In this document: positions 9,960 to 17,567 of the stretch, piece after piece
Layout of the letters: each line of letters begins with the position of its first letter
Position numbering within the stretch: position 1 is the first letter of the stretch
DNA from: Yimella lutea
Lineage (GTDB): Bacteria > Actinomycetota > Actinomycetes > Actinomycetales > Dermatophilaceae
NCBI RefSeq assembly: GCF_006715095.1
Contig: NZ_VFMO01000001.1
Location: 124,001 to 188,000, forward strand
Direction of reading: 5' to 3'
Length of the DNA: 64,000 bases
The notes under the pieces: generated by a model
The model's input: only the letters and a program-made list of their open reading frames with translations
Databases searched by the model: none
Told to the model about the DNA's origin: nothing
Made by a program: the position numbers and the translations under genes

Positions 9960-11594
9960 ATGACCGAGCCGTCCGCGCAGCTGTCCCACACCCACGGCGA
10001 GACCGACACTCCGCTGATCGAGCAGACGATCGGCGACAACTTCGACGCGACCGTCGCGAGCTTCGGCGATCGGGGAGCCCTGGTCGACGTCGCACAGGGC
10101 AAACGCTGGACGTACGCCGAACTGCAGTCGGACGTCGATCGGTTGGCCCGCGCGCTGCTCGCCGCCGGCGTCGCCAAGGGTGACCGCGTGGGCATCTGGG
10201 CACCGAACCGCAGCGAGTGGGTCCTGGTTCAGTACGCGACCGCGAAGATCGGCGCGATCCTGGTCAACATCAATCCCGCCTACCGTGCACACGAGTTGAA
10301 GTACGTGCTGAAGCAGGCCGGCATCTCCTATCTGTTCGCGGTCAGCGAGTTCAGGACCAGCAACTACGCACGGATGGTGCAGGGCGTGCGGCACGACTGC
10401 CACGATCTGATGGACGCGATCTACTTCGAGACCCCGGAGTGGGACGCCCTGCTGGCCCAGGCGGACGACGTCACCCCGCAAGCGCTCGCCGACGTCCAGT
10501 CGGGCCTCGACAGCAACGACCCGATCAACATCCAATACACCAGCGGCACAACAGGATTCCCGAAGGGCGCGACGCTGAGTCACCGCAACATCCTGAACAA
10601 CGGTTTCTTCGTCGGAGAAACCTGCCGCTACACCGAGCAGGACCGGGTGTGCATCCCGGTGCCCTTCTACCACTGCTTCGGCATGGTGATGGGCAACCTT
10701 GCGTGCACCAGTCACGGCGCCTGCATGGTCATCCCGGCGCCTGCGTTCGACCCGGCCGCCACTCTTCAGGCGACCCAGGACGAGAAGATCACCAGCCTGT
10801 ACGGCGTCCCGACCATGTTCATCGCCGAGTGGGGTCTGCCGAACTTCGCCGACTACGACATGTCGAGCGTCCGTACCGGCATCATGGCCGGCTCACCGTG
10901 CCCGGCGGAGTTGATGAAGAAGCTCATCGCCGCCGGCATCGAGCAGATGACGATCTGTTACGGCATGACCGAGACCTCGCCGGTCAGCACGCAGAACCGC
11001 ACCGACGACACCTTCGAACAGAAGGTCGGCACCGTCGGACGCGTGATGCCGCACCTGGAGATCAAGATCGTCGACCCCGTCACCGGTGAGACCCAGCCGC
11101 GCGGCAGCAGCGGCGAGTTCATGACCAAGGGCTATTCGGTGATGCTCGGCTACTGGGAACAGCCGGACAAGACCGCCGAGGCCATCGAGGACGGCTGGAT
11201 GCACACCGGCGACATCGGCGTGATGGACGACGCCGGTTATGTGCAGATCAGCGGCCGGATCAAGGACATGGTGATCCGCGGCGGCGAGAACATATATCCG
11301 AGGGAGATCGAGGAGTTCCTCTACACCCACCCCGACATCGTCGACGCACAGGTGATCGGGGTGCCGGACGAGAAGTACGGCGAGGAGTTGTGCGCCTGGA
11401 TCCGCCTGAGGCAGGGCGCCGAGCCGATCACCTCCGAGTCGTTGAAGCAGTTCTGCTCCGGCCAACTGGCTCACTACAAGATCCCGCGTTATGTCGAACT
11501 CGTCGACGAGTTCCCGATGACCGTAACGGGCAAGGTGCGCAAGGTCGAGATGCGCGAGACGACCGCCGCGAAGCTCGGCCTCGGCGGAGGGTGA
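9960..11594 (+). CDS. AMP-dependent acyl-CoA synthetase (medium-chain type)
   Basis: A 544-residue ANL-superfamily ligase that activates a carboxylic acid as acyl-AMP and then thioesterifies it to CoA. Seen are the P-loop-like YTSGTTGFPKG, the A5-type YGMTETSP, the hinge and adenylate contacts HTGDIG and GRIKDMVIRGGENIYPREIEE, and the catalytic Lys in TGKVRK near the C-terminus. Overall sequence resembles FadD-like medium-chain fatty-acid ligases of actinobacteria. A CRP-type site before its promoter suggests control by cAMP or carbon status. It diverges from nadE. Chain-length preference is inference. Confidence 0.92.
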   Translation: MTEPSAQLSHTHGETDTPLIEQTIGDNFDATVASFGDRGALVDVAQGKRWTYAELQSDVDRLARALLAAGVAKGDRVGIWAPNRSEWVLVQYATAKIGAILVNINPAYRAHELKYVLKQAGISYLFAVSEFRTSNYARMVQGVRHDCHDLMDAIYFETPEWDALLAQADDVTPQALADVQSGLDSNDPINIQYTSGTTGFPKGATLSHRNILNNGFFVGETCRYTEQDRVCIPVPFYHCFGMVMGNLACTSHGACMVIPAPAFDPAATLQATQDEKITSLYGVPTMFIAEWGLPNFADYDMSSVRTGIMAGSPCPAELMKKLIAAGIEQMTICYGMTETSPVSTQNRTDDTFEQKVGTVGRVMPHLEIKIVDPVTGETQPRGSSGEFMTKGYSVMLGYWEQPDKTAEAIEDGWMHTGDIGVMDDAGYVQISGRIKDMVIRGGENIYPREIEEFLYTHPDIVDAQVIGVPDEKYGEELCAWIRLRQGAEPITSESLKQFCSGQLAHYKIPRYVELVDEFPMTVTGKVRKVEMRETTAAKLGLGGG

Positions 11595-11716
11595 CCACTT
11601 TTTTTCGGATAGTTTTTGTTCCCCAAGATATCAACGCGAAAGATCTCGGTACGAGACGATGATCGTTGCCGAACACGGTGAGGGATCGTGGCCGCTCGCA
11701 AGGGGGACGACGGGGT

Positions 11717-13216
11717 ATGAGCTGGGGAAAGATTCGGGGTGCACCCCGGCGCCTGCCTGCCGACGAACACGACCTGTTCGACTCCTCGATCGACGTCGCG
11801 GCACGCACTGCCTGGTTGCTAAGGGTCAGCAGAATGGCCTCACCGTGGGGAGCCCGCACCGCGGACTCGTTCGTCCATCGTCTCGCCGAGGTCGGCTACC
11901 CGATCAAGCACGGGTCACAGGTATCGCAGTGGGAGAGCGGACGTTTCACCGCTCCACTCGCTCTGGTCGCTGCCTACGAACGCGCGCTGAGCCTGGCACC
12001 CGCCGAGTTGCTCGGAGCCGTCGCGAGCATGCAGCAGACCTACCGGGTGACGGTTGCCGAGCCGATCCCCGACGACCGTGACCAACTCTTCACGCAGATC
12101 TCGATGCTCGACGACGCGATCGCGGAAGGCACGGCTACCGGCCACGACTGGTTGACCCTGGTCATCCTCATCACCGACCCCCGGATCACCCCTCCGCCGC
12201 GCGGCACAGCGCGCCTGATGGCACACGGTCTGACGACCGAGATGCTGCGGGCGGGACATTTCGACTACTCCTCGCGGTGGGCGGCGTTGTCCATCCTGCT
12301 CGGCGACAGCCTCTACCAAGAGCTGGCGGAGCAGGAGATCGTCGCGGTCGCGCAGCAGCCCGGGGCCCCGTTGGCCCGCAATGCCTGGGACGCGTTGTCC
12401 CAGTCGACCCGCAAGGGTGTCGCCGCAACCCTCATCGAGCAGTTCGTGTCCGGCGACGACGAACGGGTGCTCGGCGTCTCGTTCGGTCTGGCAACCATGA
12501 TCGGCCGGCGTCAACTCGGCGGCCAGGATGTCGAGGCCTTGCAGGACCGGCTCCGGGTGATGGCCCGGGAAGGATCCCCACAGGATCGCGACATCGCTTA
12601 CAGCCTGGCGGGTCGGCTCGGCGGACGCACGATGGCCGCGGTCGGCCACCCACCACCGGCACAGTGGAGTCAACGCGGCTTCGTCGAGCGCCCGCCGCAC
12701 TACGACGATTACCTCGCCGCCGTCCGCGAGGCCTCCGGCTTGGACGACGACCCGATCATCGACCGCCTCCTGCAGGAGGCGCTGTCGAACCTGTGGCTGG
12801 AGAAGCGACAGTTGGCGCAGGAACTCATCGGTGCCAGCCCCTACCGGGACGCCGTGGCACGCACCGCGATCCATGTGGCGACGACGTCCGCTGTCGGCCA
12901 GGCGCGTCGCAGCGCCTCGAACCTGTTGCGACAAATAACCCCGGACGACCAATCGTTGTTGCGCCGGTTGCTGTTCGCGACCGACCCGAAGGTGGTCTCG
13001 GACGGACTGATCGCGATCGGACGTGGTGGCGCACTCGATCGGGCAGCCTTGGCTCCCTTCCTCGATGACCCGACGCCGCGGGAGGACGCTCTGATGGCCG
13101 CCGGAATGCTCGGCCACACGGGCGTCGCGGCGACGGACGAGGAGCAGGTCGCAGCCGACTGGTGGGCTCGCGGAGGCGGACGACGCACGACTCCGGGCAC
13201 CCCGGTGGGCGGCTGA
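11717..13216 (+). CDS. Uncharacterised HTH protein with long helical C-terminal part
   Basis: A 499-residue protein I do not recognise. Residues about 45-105 look like an XRE-type helix-turn-helix (VHRLAEVGYPIKHGSQVSQW, then ESGRFTAPLALVAAYERALS), with QVSQWESGR as the recognition segment. The rest is alpha-helical and rich in Ala, Leu and Arg, with spaced helical pairs resembling HEAT-like repeats. No enzyme motif is visible. The ATG at 11717 follows an AGGGGGACGACGGGG tract. The 122-bp upstream spacer is locally AT-rich, with two T-runs near 11600-11620. The gene ends against a truncated Nudix gene, so it may have arrived by rearrangement. Confidence 0.75.
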   Translation: MSWGKIRGAPRRLPADEHDLFDSSIDVAARTAWLLRVSRMASPWGARTADSFVHRLAEVGYPIKHGSQVSQWESGRFTAPLALVAAYERALSLAPAELLGAVASMQQTYRVTVAEPIPDDRDQLFTQISMLDDAIAEGTATGHDWLTLVILITDPRITPPPRGTARLMAHGLTTEMLRAGHFDYSSRWAALSILLGDSLYQELAEQEIVAVAQQPGAPLARNAWDALSQSTRKGVAATLIEQFVSGDDERVLGVSFGLATMIGRRQLGGQDVEALQDRLRVMAREGSPQDRDIAYSLAGRLGGRTMAAVGHPPPAQWSQRGFVERPPHYDDYLAAVREASGLDDDPIIDRLLQEALSNLWLEKRQLAQELIGASPYRDAVARTAIHVATTSAVGQARRSASNLLRQITPDDQSLLRRLLFATDPKVVSDGLIAIGRGGALDRAALAPFLDDPTPREDALMAAGMLGHTGVAATDEEQVAADWWARGGGRRTTPGTPVGG

Positions 13217-13233
13217 CGCAGGTCAGATCCGCC

Positions 13234-13344
13234 CACGACACCGTAGATGCCGGTCGTTCCGTCAGGCTTGCGAACGTCGTCCTCGCGGACGCGCAGCCAG
13301 GAGTTCTCATAGATCGGGCGGCTGTCGAGTTGCTCCCAGCTCAT
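13234..13344 (-). pseudogene. N-terminal fragment of a Nudix hydrolase
   Basis: The first 37 codons, MSWEQLDSRPIYENSW and on through VREDDV, PDG and GIYGVV, match the start of NTP-pyrophosphohydrolase-like Nudix proteins. Homology stops at about 13234, eighteen bases from the end of the convergent HTH gene. The Nudix box is absent, and the frame runs on into antisense of that gene. The start (ATG at 13344) is intact. This is a 3'-truncated relic. Confidence 0.75.
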
Positions 13345-13352
13345 CGAAACGA

Positions 13353-14153
13353 TCAGCGCGTCCCGCGCGCGACGAACTGCGGTGCTTCCCGCTTCAGGCC
13401 CGCTGCCCGGGCGATCTTCGCGTTGCGGCCCAACAGCAGTTTCACCTGCTCGCGTCGCTCAGCCGCGAAGGTGCGCCGGGCCGACGAACTGTGGTGCTTG
13501 TCGAACAATCGCTTGGCGGCGGCGAGGGCGTCCGGCGATTTCGTCGTCAGCGTGCGCGCCAACTCGAACGCAGCCGCGCGCGGGTCGGCCGCGACGGTGC
13601 CGGCGAGACCGACGTCATGGGCGTCCTGACCGCTGAGCACCTCGGCGGTCATCGTCAGTCGCTTCGCGGTCTCCACCCCGACCAACTCCGAGAGCGAGCG
13701 CACCCCGCTCATGTCCGGGATGAGGCCCCACTTCCCTTCCAGCACAGACCATTTGGCGTCCGGCGTCGTGATCCGGAAGTCGGCGGCGAGCGCGATCTGG
13801 ATGCCGCCGCCGTAACAGTGGCCGTGCACGGCGGCGATCACCGGGACGGGGACACGTCGCCAGGCCCAGCACGCCTCCTGGAACACATTGGTGCCCCGCC
13901 ATGGCACCGGCACCAGACCCACGGGGATCTGCCAGGGCTTCTTGGACACCGAGCCGAAATCGAGTCCGGCGCAGAACGCGTCACCGTTTCCGCTGATCAC
14001 GACGGCGCGCAGCGTTCGGTCCTTGCGCAGCCGGTGCGCGGTGGATGCCAGATCGCGCAGCATCTCGAAGGTGAGGCCGTTGTACTTGTCCGGGCGATCG
14101 AGGCGGACGTCGGCGATGCCGTCTCGGACGGTGCAGCTGATCAAGGAGGTCAC
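13353..14153 (-). CDS. Crotonase / enoyl-CoA hydratase family protein
   Basis: A 266-residue crotonase-fold protein. The oxyanion-hole segments are SGNGDAFCAGLDF and AAVHGHCYGGGIQIALAADF. The region that normally carries the hydratase Glu pair reads EGKWGLIPDMSG, so one expected Glu is replaced by Pro-Asp. The Asp after it resembles dienoyl-CoA isomerase members of the family. It starts at a GTG with TAGCGT exactly 6 nt upstream and no Shine-Dalgarno, so it is likely leaderless. Reaction (hydratase or isomerase on an acyl-CoA) is not settled. Confidence 0.88.
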   Translation of the reverse strand: MTSLISCTVRDGIADVRLDRPDKYNGLTFEMLRDLASTAHRLRKDRTLRAVVISGNGDAFCAGLDFGSVSKKPWQIPVGLVPVPWRGTNVFQEACWAWRRVPVPVIAAVHGHCYGGGIQIALAADFRITTPDAKWSVLEGKWGLIPDMSGVRSLSELVGVETAKRLTMTAEVLSGQDAHDVGLAGTVAADPRAAAFELARTLTTKSPDALAAAKRLFDKHHSSSARRTFAAERREQVKLLLGRNAKIARAAGLKREAPQFVARGTR

Positions 14154-14159
14154 ACGCTC

Positions 14160-14165
14160 ACGCTA
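14160..14165 (-). promoter_or_regulatory. Probable -10 box (TAGCGT) of the crotonase gene
   Basis: On the minus strand TAGCGT, then GAGCGT, then the GTG at 14153. The spacing supports leaderless initiation at GTG. Confidence 0.45.
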
Positions 14166-14248
14166 CTTCGCCGCGGCCCGACACCTGCGGGAATGCTGCG
14201 GCCCGTGAGACGTTGGACGAGGAGAACCCGATTTCAAGGAGGGCCGGC

Positions 14249-14638
14249 ATGGCCACCACCACCCTGACCACCGAGAACTTCGTCGAGACCATCCAGAACA
14301 ACGACATCGTTCTCATCGACTTCTGGGCCGACTGGTGCGGCCCGTGCAAGATGTTCGCTCCCGTGTACGACGCCGAATCGAACAAACACGAGGACATCGT
14401 GTTCGGCAAGGTCGACACAGAGGACCAGCGCGAACTCGGCGGCGCAATGAACATCAGCAGCATCCCGACCGTCATGGCCTTCCGTGAGGGCGTGATGGTG
14501 TTCAGCCAGTCCGGTGCGATGCCGCCGGCAATGCTGACCGATCTGATCAAGCAGATCCGCGAACTGCCGATGGAGAAGATCCACGCCGAGATCGCCGAGC
14601 AGCAGGCCGCCGAGGGCGACGCCGCCCAGCAGAACTGA
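14249..14638 (+). CDS. trxA: Thioredoxin
   Basis: A 129-residue thioredoxin with the redox motif WCGPCK in DFWADWCGPC, the cis-Pro in SSIPTVMAF, and the usual beta-alpha order. It donates electrons to cytosolic disulfide substrates. The C-terminus has an extra acidic, Gln/Ala-rich tail of about 15 residues. AAGGAGG precedes the ATG at 14249. A strong terminator follows at 14673. It is transcribed alone, next to the divergent crotonase gene. Confidence 0.95.
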   Translation: MATTTLTTENFVETIQNNDIVLIDFWADWCGPCKMFAPVYDAESNKHEDIVFGKVDTEDQRELGGAMNISSIPTVMAFREGVMVFSQSGAMPPAMLTDLIKQIRELPMEKIHAEIAEQQAAEGDAAQQN

Positions 14639-14672
14639 CTCACTACTGACTTACTACGGACTCGATCAGTTG

Positions 14673-14700
14673 AACGCCGCAGCCTTCGGGCTGCGGCGTT
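14673..14700 (+). terminator. Terminator after trxA (TTCG tetraloop)
   Basis: AACGCCGCAGCC (14673-14684), loop TTCG, perfect complement GGCTGCGGCGTT (14689-14700). It also lies at the 3' end of the converging DUF2599 gene (stop at 14713) and may serve both. Confidence 0.9.
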
Positions 14701-14712
14701 TGCTGCGTCCGG

Positions 14713-15165
14713 CTACTCAGGTCCGCCCGGATTGCAATAGGCGCTCACGACCTGGTCCATCGGGACGGCCATCCGCCAGGTTTCCAGGTTCCAGGTCGCT
14801 TTGGATCGGGCGTAACGCCAGTGACAGGCGAACTGGCGTTGCATCGACACTGTGTCGGCCCGCGGCTCGCGCCTGGCGACCTCCGCCCAAGCAGCCGCCT
14901 CCTTCTCCTGCCCCAGCACGGCGCGTCCGGCTCCGGTGGGCGTGACGATCAGGTCGTGACCGTGCCGTCCGGGCCGCCAGGTGAGCGTGCCGATGTAGGG
15001 CGGACCCGGCTGCGGTGTGCTCGTCGATGTCGTGGCCGGCGACGGCCGACTCGAACTCGACGTCGAGCTCATGGTGGACGTGTTCGGGGAGGACGTGGTG
15101 GTCGGCTCGGTGCTCGAGCAGCCGGTACACAGCAGCGCGACTGCGAGGACGACGACCTGGCGCAC
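14713..15165 (-). CDS. DUF2599 lipoprotein
   Basis: A 150-residue exported lipoprotein. The GTG start gives a compact signal (VVVLAVALLCTGC) whose lipobox Cys is at about residue 16. A Ser/Thr/Pro-rich linker follows to about 55, then a domain with TVSMQRQFACHWRYA, KATWNLETWRM and a final YCNP, the pattern of DUF2599 proteins of actinobacteria. An in-frame ATG 16 codons upstream lies inside the preceding methyltransferase gene and is less likely. The gene begins 4 bp after that gene ends, so it appears to be the last gene of the minus-strand cluster. Function unknown. Confidence 0.82.
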   Translation of the reverse strand: MRQVVVLAVALLCTGCSSTEPTTTSSPNTSTMSSTSSSSRPSPATTSTSTPQPGPPYIGTLTWRPGRHGHDLIVTPTGAGRAVLGQEKEAAAWAEVARREPRADTVSMQRQFACHWRYARSKATWNLETWRMAVPMDQVVSAYCNPGGPE

Positions 15166-15169
15166 GGTC

Positions 15170-15790
15170 TCAGCTACGCGATGTCGGGCGGCGCAGGACT
15201 CGCAACGAACCATGCACCTCGACCTGCTCGAAGCCGTCCGTAAGCGCCGACTGCACCACGTGCCAGGGCGCCTGGCCACCGTCGGCAGGGTCGGGGAAGA
15301 CGTCGTGCACGAGCAGCAGAGCGCCGGGGACGAGGTGCTGCGCGAACGCGCGGTAGTCGTGCTGCGCGGTCTCTTCGGTGTGGTTGCCGTCGAGGAAGAG
15401 CACTTCGAGCGGTGTCGCCCACCAGGCGCCGACCACCCGGGTGTCGGCGACGACGGCACTCAGCACGTCGGCGTACTCGTCGAGCACCGGGCGGAAGGTG
15501 GCGAAAGTGTCAAGGCGTCCGGATCGTTCGTCGACCATCGACTCGTCGTGCCACTCCCAGCCGGGCTGGTTCTCCTCGGACCCGTGGTGGTGATCGACAG
15601 TGACCAGCCGGGCACCGGCCTGCCGTGCCGCGTCCGACAACAGACGGGTCGACTTGCCGCAGTACGTACCGATCTCGAGCCAGACGCCGGGCTTGGCGGC
15701 AAGCGCGCTGGCATGCAGCGCCTCGCCCTCGTCGTCCGGCATGAATCCCTTGGTCGCGTCGACCGCCGCCCGCAGTTGCTCCGAGATCAA
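15170..15790 (-). CDS. Class I SAM-dependent methyltransferase (first)
   Basis: A 206-residue Rossmann methyltransferase. Motif I is VWLEIGTYCGKST, motif II ends in VTVDHHHGS, and LEVLFLDGNH is the post-II acidic strand, as in O-methyltransferase or class 24-like enzymes. The start is a TTG that overlaps the upstream TGA (TTGA), because GAAGGAG lies 7 nt before it; a TTG at 15829 is the alternative. It sits between the toroid protein and the lipoprotein in one coupled run. Substrate unknown; a glycosylated or polyprenyl product of the neighbouring enzymes is a reasonable guess. Confidence 0.85.
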   Translation of the reverse strand: MISEQLRAAVDATKGFMPDDEGEALHASALAAKPGVWLEIGTYCGKSTRLLSDAARQAGARLVTVDHHHGSEENQPGWEWHDESMVDERSGRLDTFATFRPVLDEYADVLSAVVADTRVVGAWWATPLEVLFLDGNHTEETAQHDYRAFAQHLVPGALLLVHDVFPDPADGGQAPWHVVQSALTDGFEQVEVHGSLRVLRRPTSRS

Positions 15791-16854
15791 CTCGCCGCTC
15801 CTTCGATCGCGCCGCCCCAGCCACTCCAACCACCGGCATCACGAAACAGCGAGGCTCCCCCGGTGGCTTGTCCTAGCGCGTCGGCCGCGAGCAGGACGGC
15901 CGCGGCCGACCAGGTGGTCTGTTCCACCGGCCAGACCTGCTCGTTCGGAATGTTCATGCCGGTCCAGTAACCACCGGTCTCCTCGTCGAAGAGGAACTGC
16001 ACGTCATTGAAAAGCTCTGTGGCACGGTCGGATTCACCGATTGCATCCAGAGCTGCGACGAGCTCGACGGTCTCGGCCGCGGTCACCCACGGCTCGTCGG
16101 CCACACAACGGATACCGCGTCCGGGCCATCCGAAGGTCTCCCAGCCGGAGTCGATCAGCCGCGCGGCAGCTTCGTCGCGCACGGCCCCGGTGAGCACCGG
16201 GTAGTACCAGTCCATCGAGTATCGACTGCGATCCTCGAACACCTCGGGCGAGTTACGGATCGCGTCCCGCAGCCCACGACCGGCGGCCCGCCAGCGCGGG
16301 CGGTCGTGGCCCAGCGTCTCGGCGATGAGACAGGCGCATTCGATGGCCTGCAGGGTGCTGCACGAGCCGGTGAGCAGCGCCTGGTCGTCCCATTCCCGCT
16401 CGACGTTCATCGCCCAGGAGATCGCGCCGGACGCAAGCTGTCCACGCACCACGAAGTTGATCGCCGCTTCGACCGTCGGCCAGAACCGGGCCAGCGACGC
16501 GCTGTGTCCGGTGACCAGGTAGTAGTGCCAGACACCGACCGCGATATAGGCGCACTGGTTGGTGTCGGCTGCAGCTTCCTCGACGACGCCGGCGGTCTGC
16601 TTCATCGGCCAGGATCCGTCGGGCCGCTGGGTACGCGCCGACCACAGGTAGGCCCGGATCGCCTCGTCGTGACGACCGGCCACGGTCAGACCCATCGCGG
16701 CCTCGACGTGATCCCAGGGGTCGAGGTGGCCGCCGCGGAACCACGGCAGCGCACCGTTCGGATCCTGTTGCGAAGCAATGAAATCGCCGATCCGGACGAC
16801 GCGCTCGTGGGTGAGCGCGTCGTGCAACGAGAGGTCGCGTGCGGGTGCCGTCAT
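15787..16854 (-). CDS. Alpha/alpha-toroid protein (prenyltransferase-like annotation)
   Basis: A 355-residue protein made of repeated helical hairpins. Signature pieces are QDPNGALPWFRGGHLDPWDH, AGRHDEAIRAYLWSARTQ, RPDGSWPM and, near the end, EETGGYWTGMN. Repeated aromatic and Gly-Ser-Trp turns are shared by squalene-cyclase/prenyltransferase repeats and by six-hairpin glycosidases. Databases usually call such proteins prenyltransferase; the acidic and Trp-rich inner segments make a glycan-acting enzyme equally plausible. Its start codon overlaps the upstream methyltransferase stop (ATGA). Function not established. Confidence 0.75.
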   Translation of the reverse strand: MTAPARDLSLHDALTHERVVRIGDFIASQQDPNGALPWFRGGHLDPWDHVEAAMGLTVAGRHDEAIRAYLWSARTQRPDGSWPMKQTAGVVEEAAADTNQCAYIAVGVWHYYLVTGHSASLARFWPTVEAAINFVVRGQLASGAISWAMNVEREWDDQALLTGSCSTLQAIECACLIAETLGHDRPRWRAAGRGLRDAIRNSPEVFEDRSRYSMDWYYPVLTGAVRDEAAARLIDSGWETFGWPGRGIRCVADEPWVTAAETVELVAALDAIGESDRATELFNDVQFLFDEETGGYWTGMNIPNEQVWPVEQTTWSAAAVLLAADALGQATGGASLFRDAGGWSGWGGAIEGAAS

Positions 16855-17567
16855 GAATGCTCCGGCTTGCGGAGGTAGACCACGAAACTCTTGCCGAGCA
16901 CCGGGTCGAGCGACTTCTCGGCGAGCCGGGTGACCAGCGGCGCGCTCATCATGTCCCAGACCAACAGGCGGTGGTACGCCTTCGTCGCGAAGTTGTCGTT
17001 GTCGCTGCCGACCGCGCACTTCAGCCACCAGTACGGGGCGTGCAGCGCGTGCGCGTGGTGCTGCGCGTACGGCTGGAATCCGGCGCGGGTGAGCTTGTCG
17101 ACGAGTTCGGACGCCTTGTAGATACGGATGTGTCCGCCCTCGACCTCGTGGTACTCATCGGAGAGCTTCCAACAGACCTGTTCGGGCCAGTTGCGCGGCA
17201 CGGTCACGGCGACCAGACCACCGGGTTTGGTGATCCGGAAAAGTTCGGCCATCACGGCCTCGTCCTCATGGATGTGCTCGAGGATCTCCGAGGCGATCAC
17301 CCGGTCGAAGCTGCCATCCTCGAACGGCATCGCGCGGGCGTCGCCGGCCTGCACCTGGGCGATGGCTGGGAAGCCCGCTTCACCCTCGGCCTCCATCGCA
17401 CCGAACATCGTCTTCACGTCGGCCAGGTCGGATTCGTTCATGTCGAATGCAGTCACGTTGCAGCCACGGCGATACGCCTCGAAGGAGTGCCGTCCCTGGC
17501 CGCAACCGACGTCGATCAGGTTCATCCCGGGTGAGACCGGGAAGCGGTCGAAGTCAACGGTCAACAT
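16851..17567 (-). CDS. Class I SAM-dependent methyltransferase (second)
   Basis: A 238-residue methyltransferase with motif I LIDVGCGQGRHSFEA, the acidic end of beta-2 in TAFDMNE, motif II-like SFDRVIASEILEHI and post-motif KPGGLVAVTVPRNWPE. The layout matches the Methyltransf_11/UbiE-like class. The insertion HHAHALHAPYWWLK may shape the substrate pocket. It overlaps the glycosyltransferase gene by 14 nt and the toroid gene by 4 nt, showing a single transcript. Substrate unknown. Confidence 0.88.
   Translation of the reverse strand: MLTVDFDRFPVSPGMNLIDVGCGQGRHSFEAYRRGCNVTAFDMNESDLADVKTMFGAMEAEGEAGFPAIAQVQAGDARAMPFEDGSFDRVIASEILEHIHEDEAVMAELFRITKPGGLVAVTVPRNWPEQVCWKLSDEYHEVEGGHIRIYKASELVDKLTRAGFQPYAQHHAHALHAPYWWLKCAVGSDNDNFATKAYHRLLVWDMMSAPLVTRLAEKSLDPVLGKSFVVYLRKPEHS

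Noticed and set aside
12841..13233. Continuation of the Nudix frame into the HTH gene
   Set aside because: Similarity ends at about 13234; the rest is antisense of the HTH gene and lacks a Nudix box.
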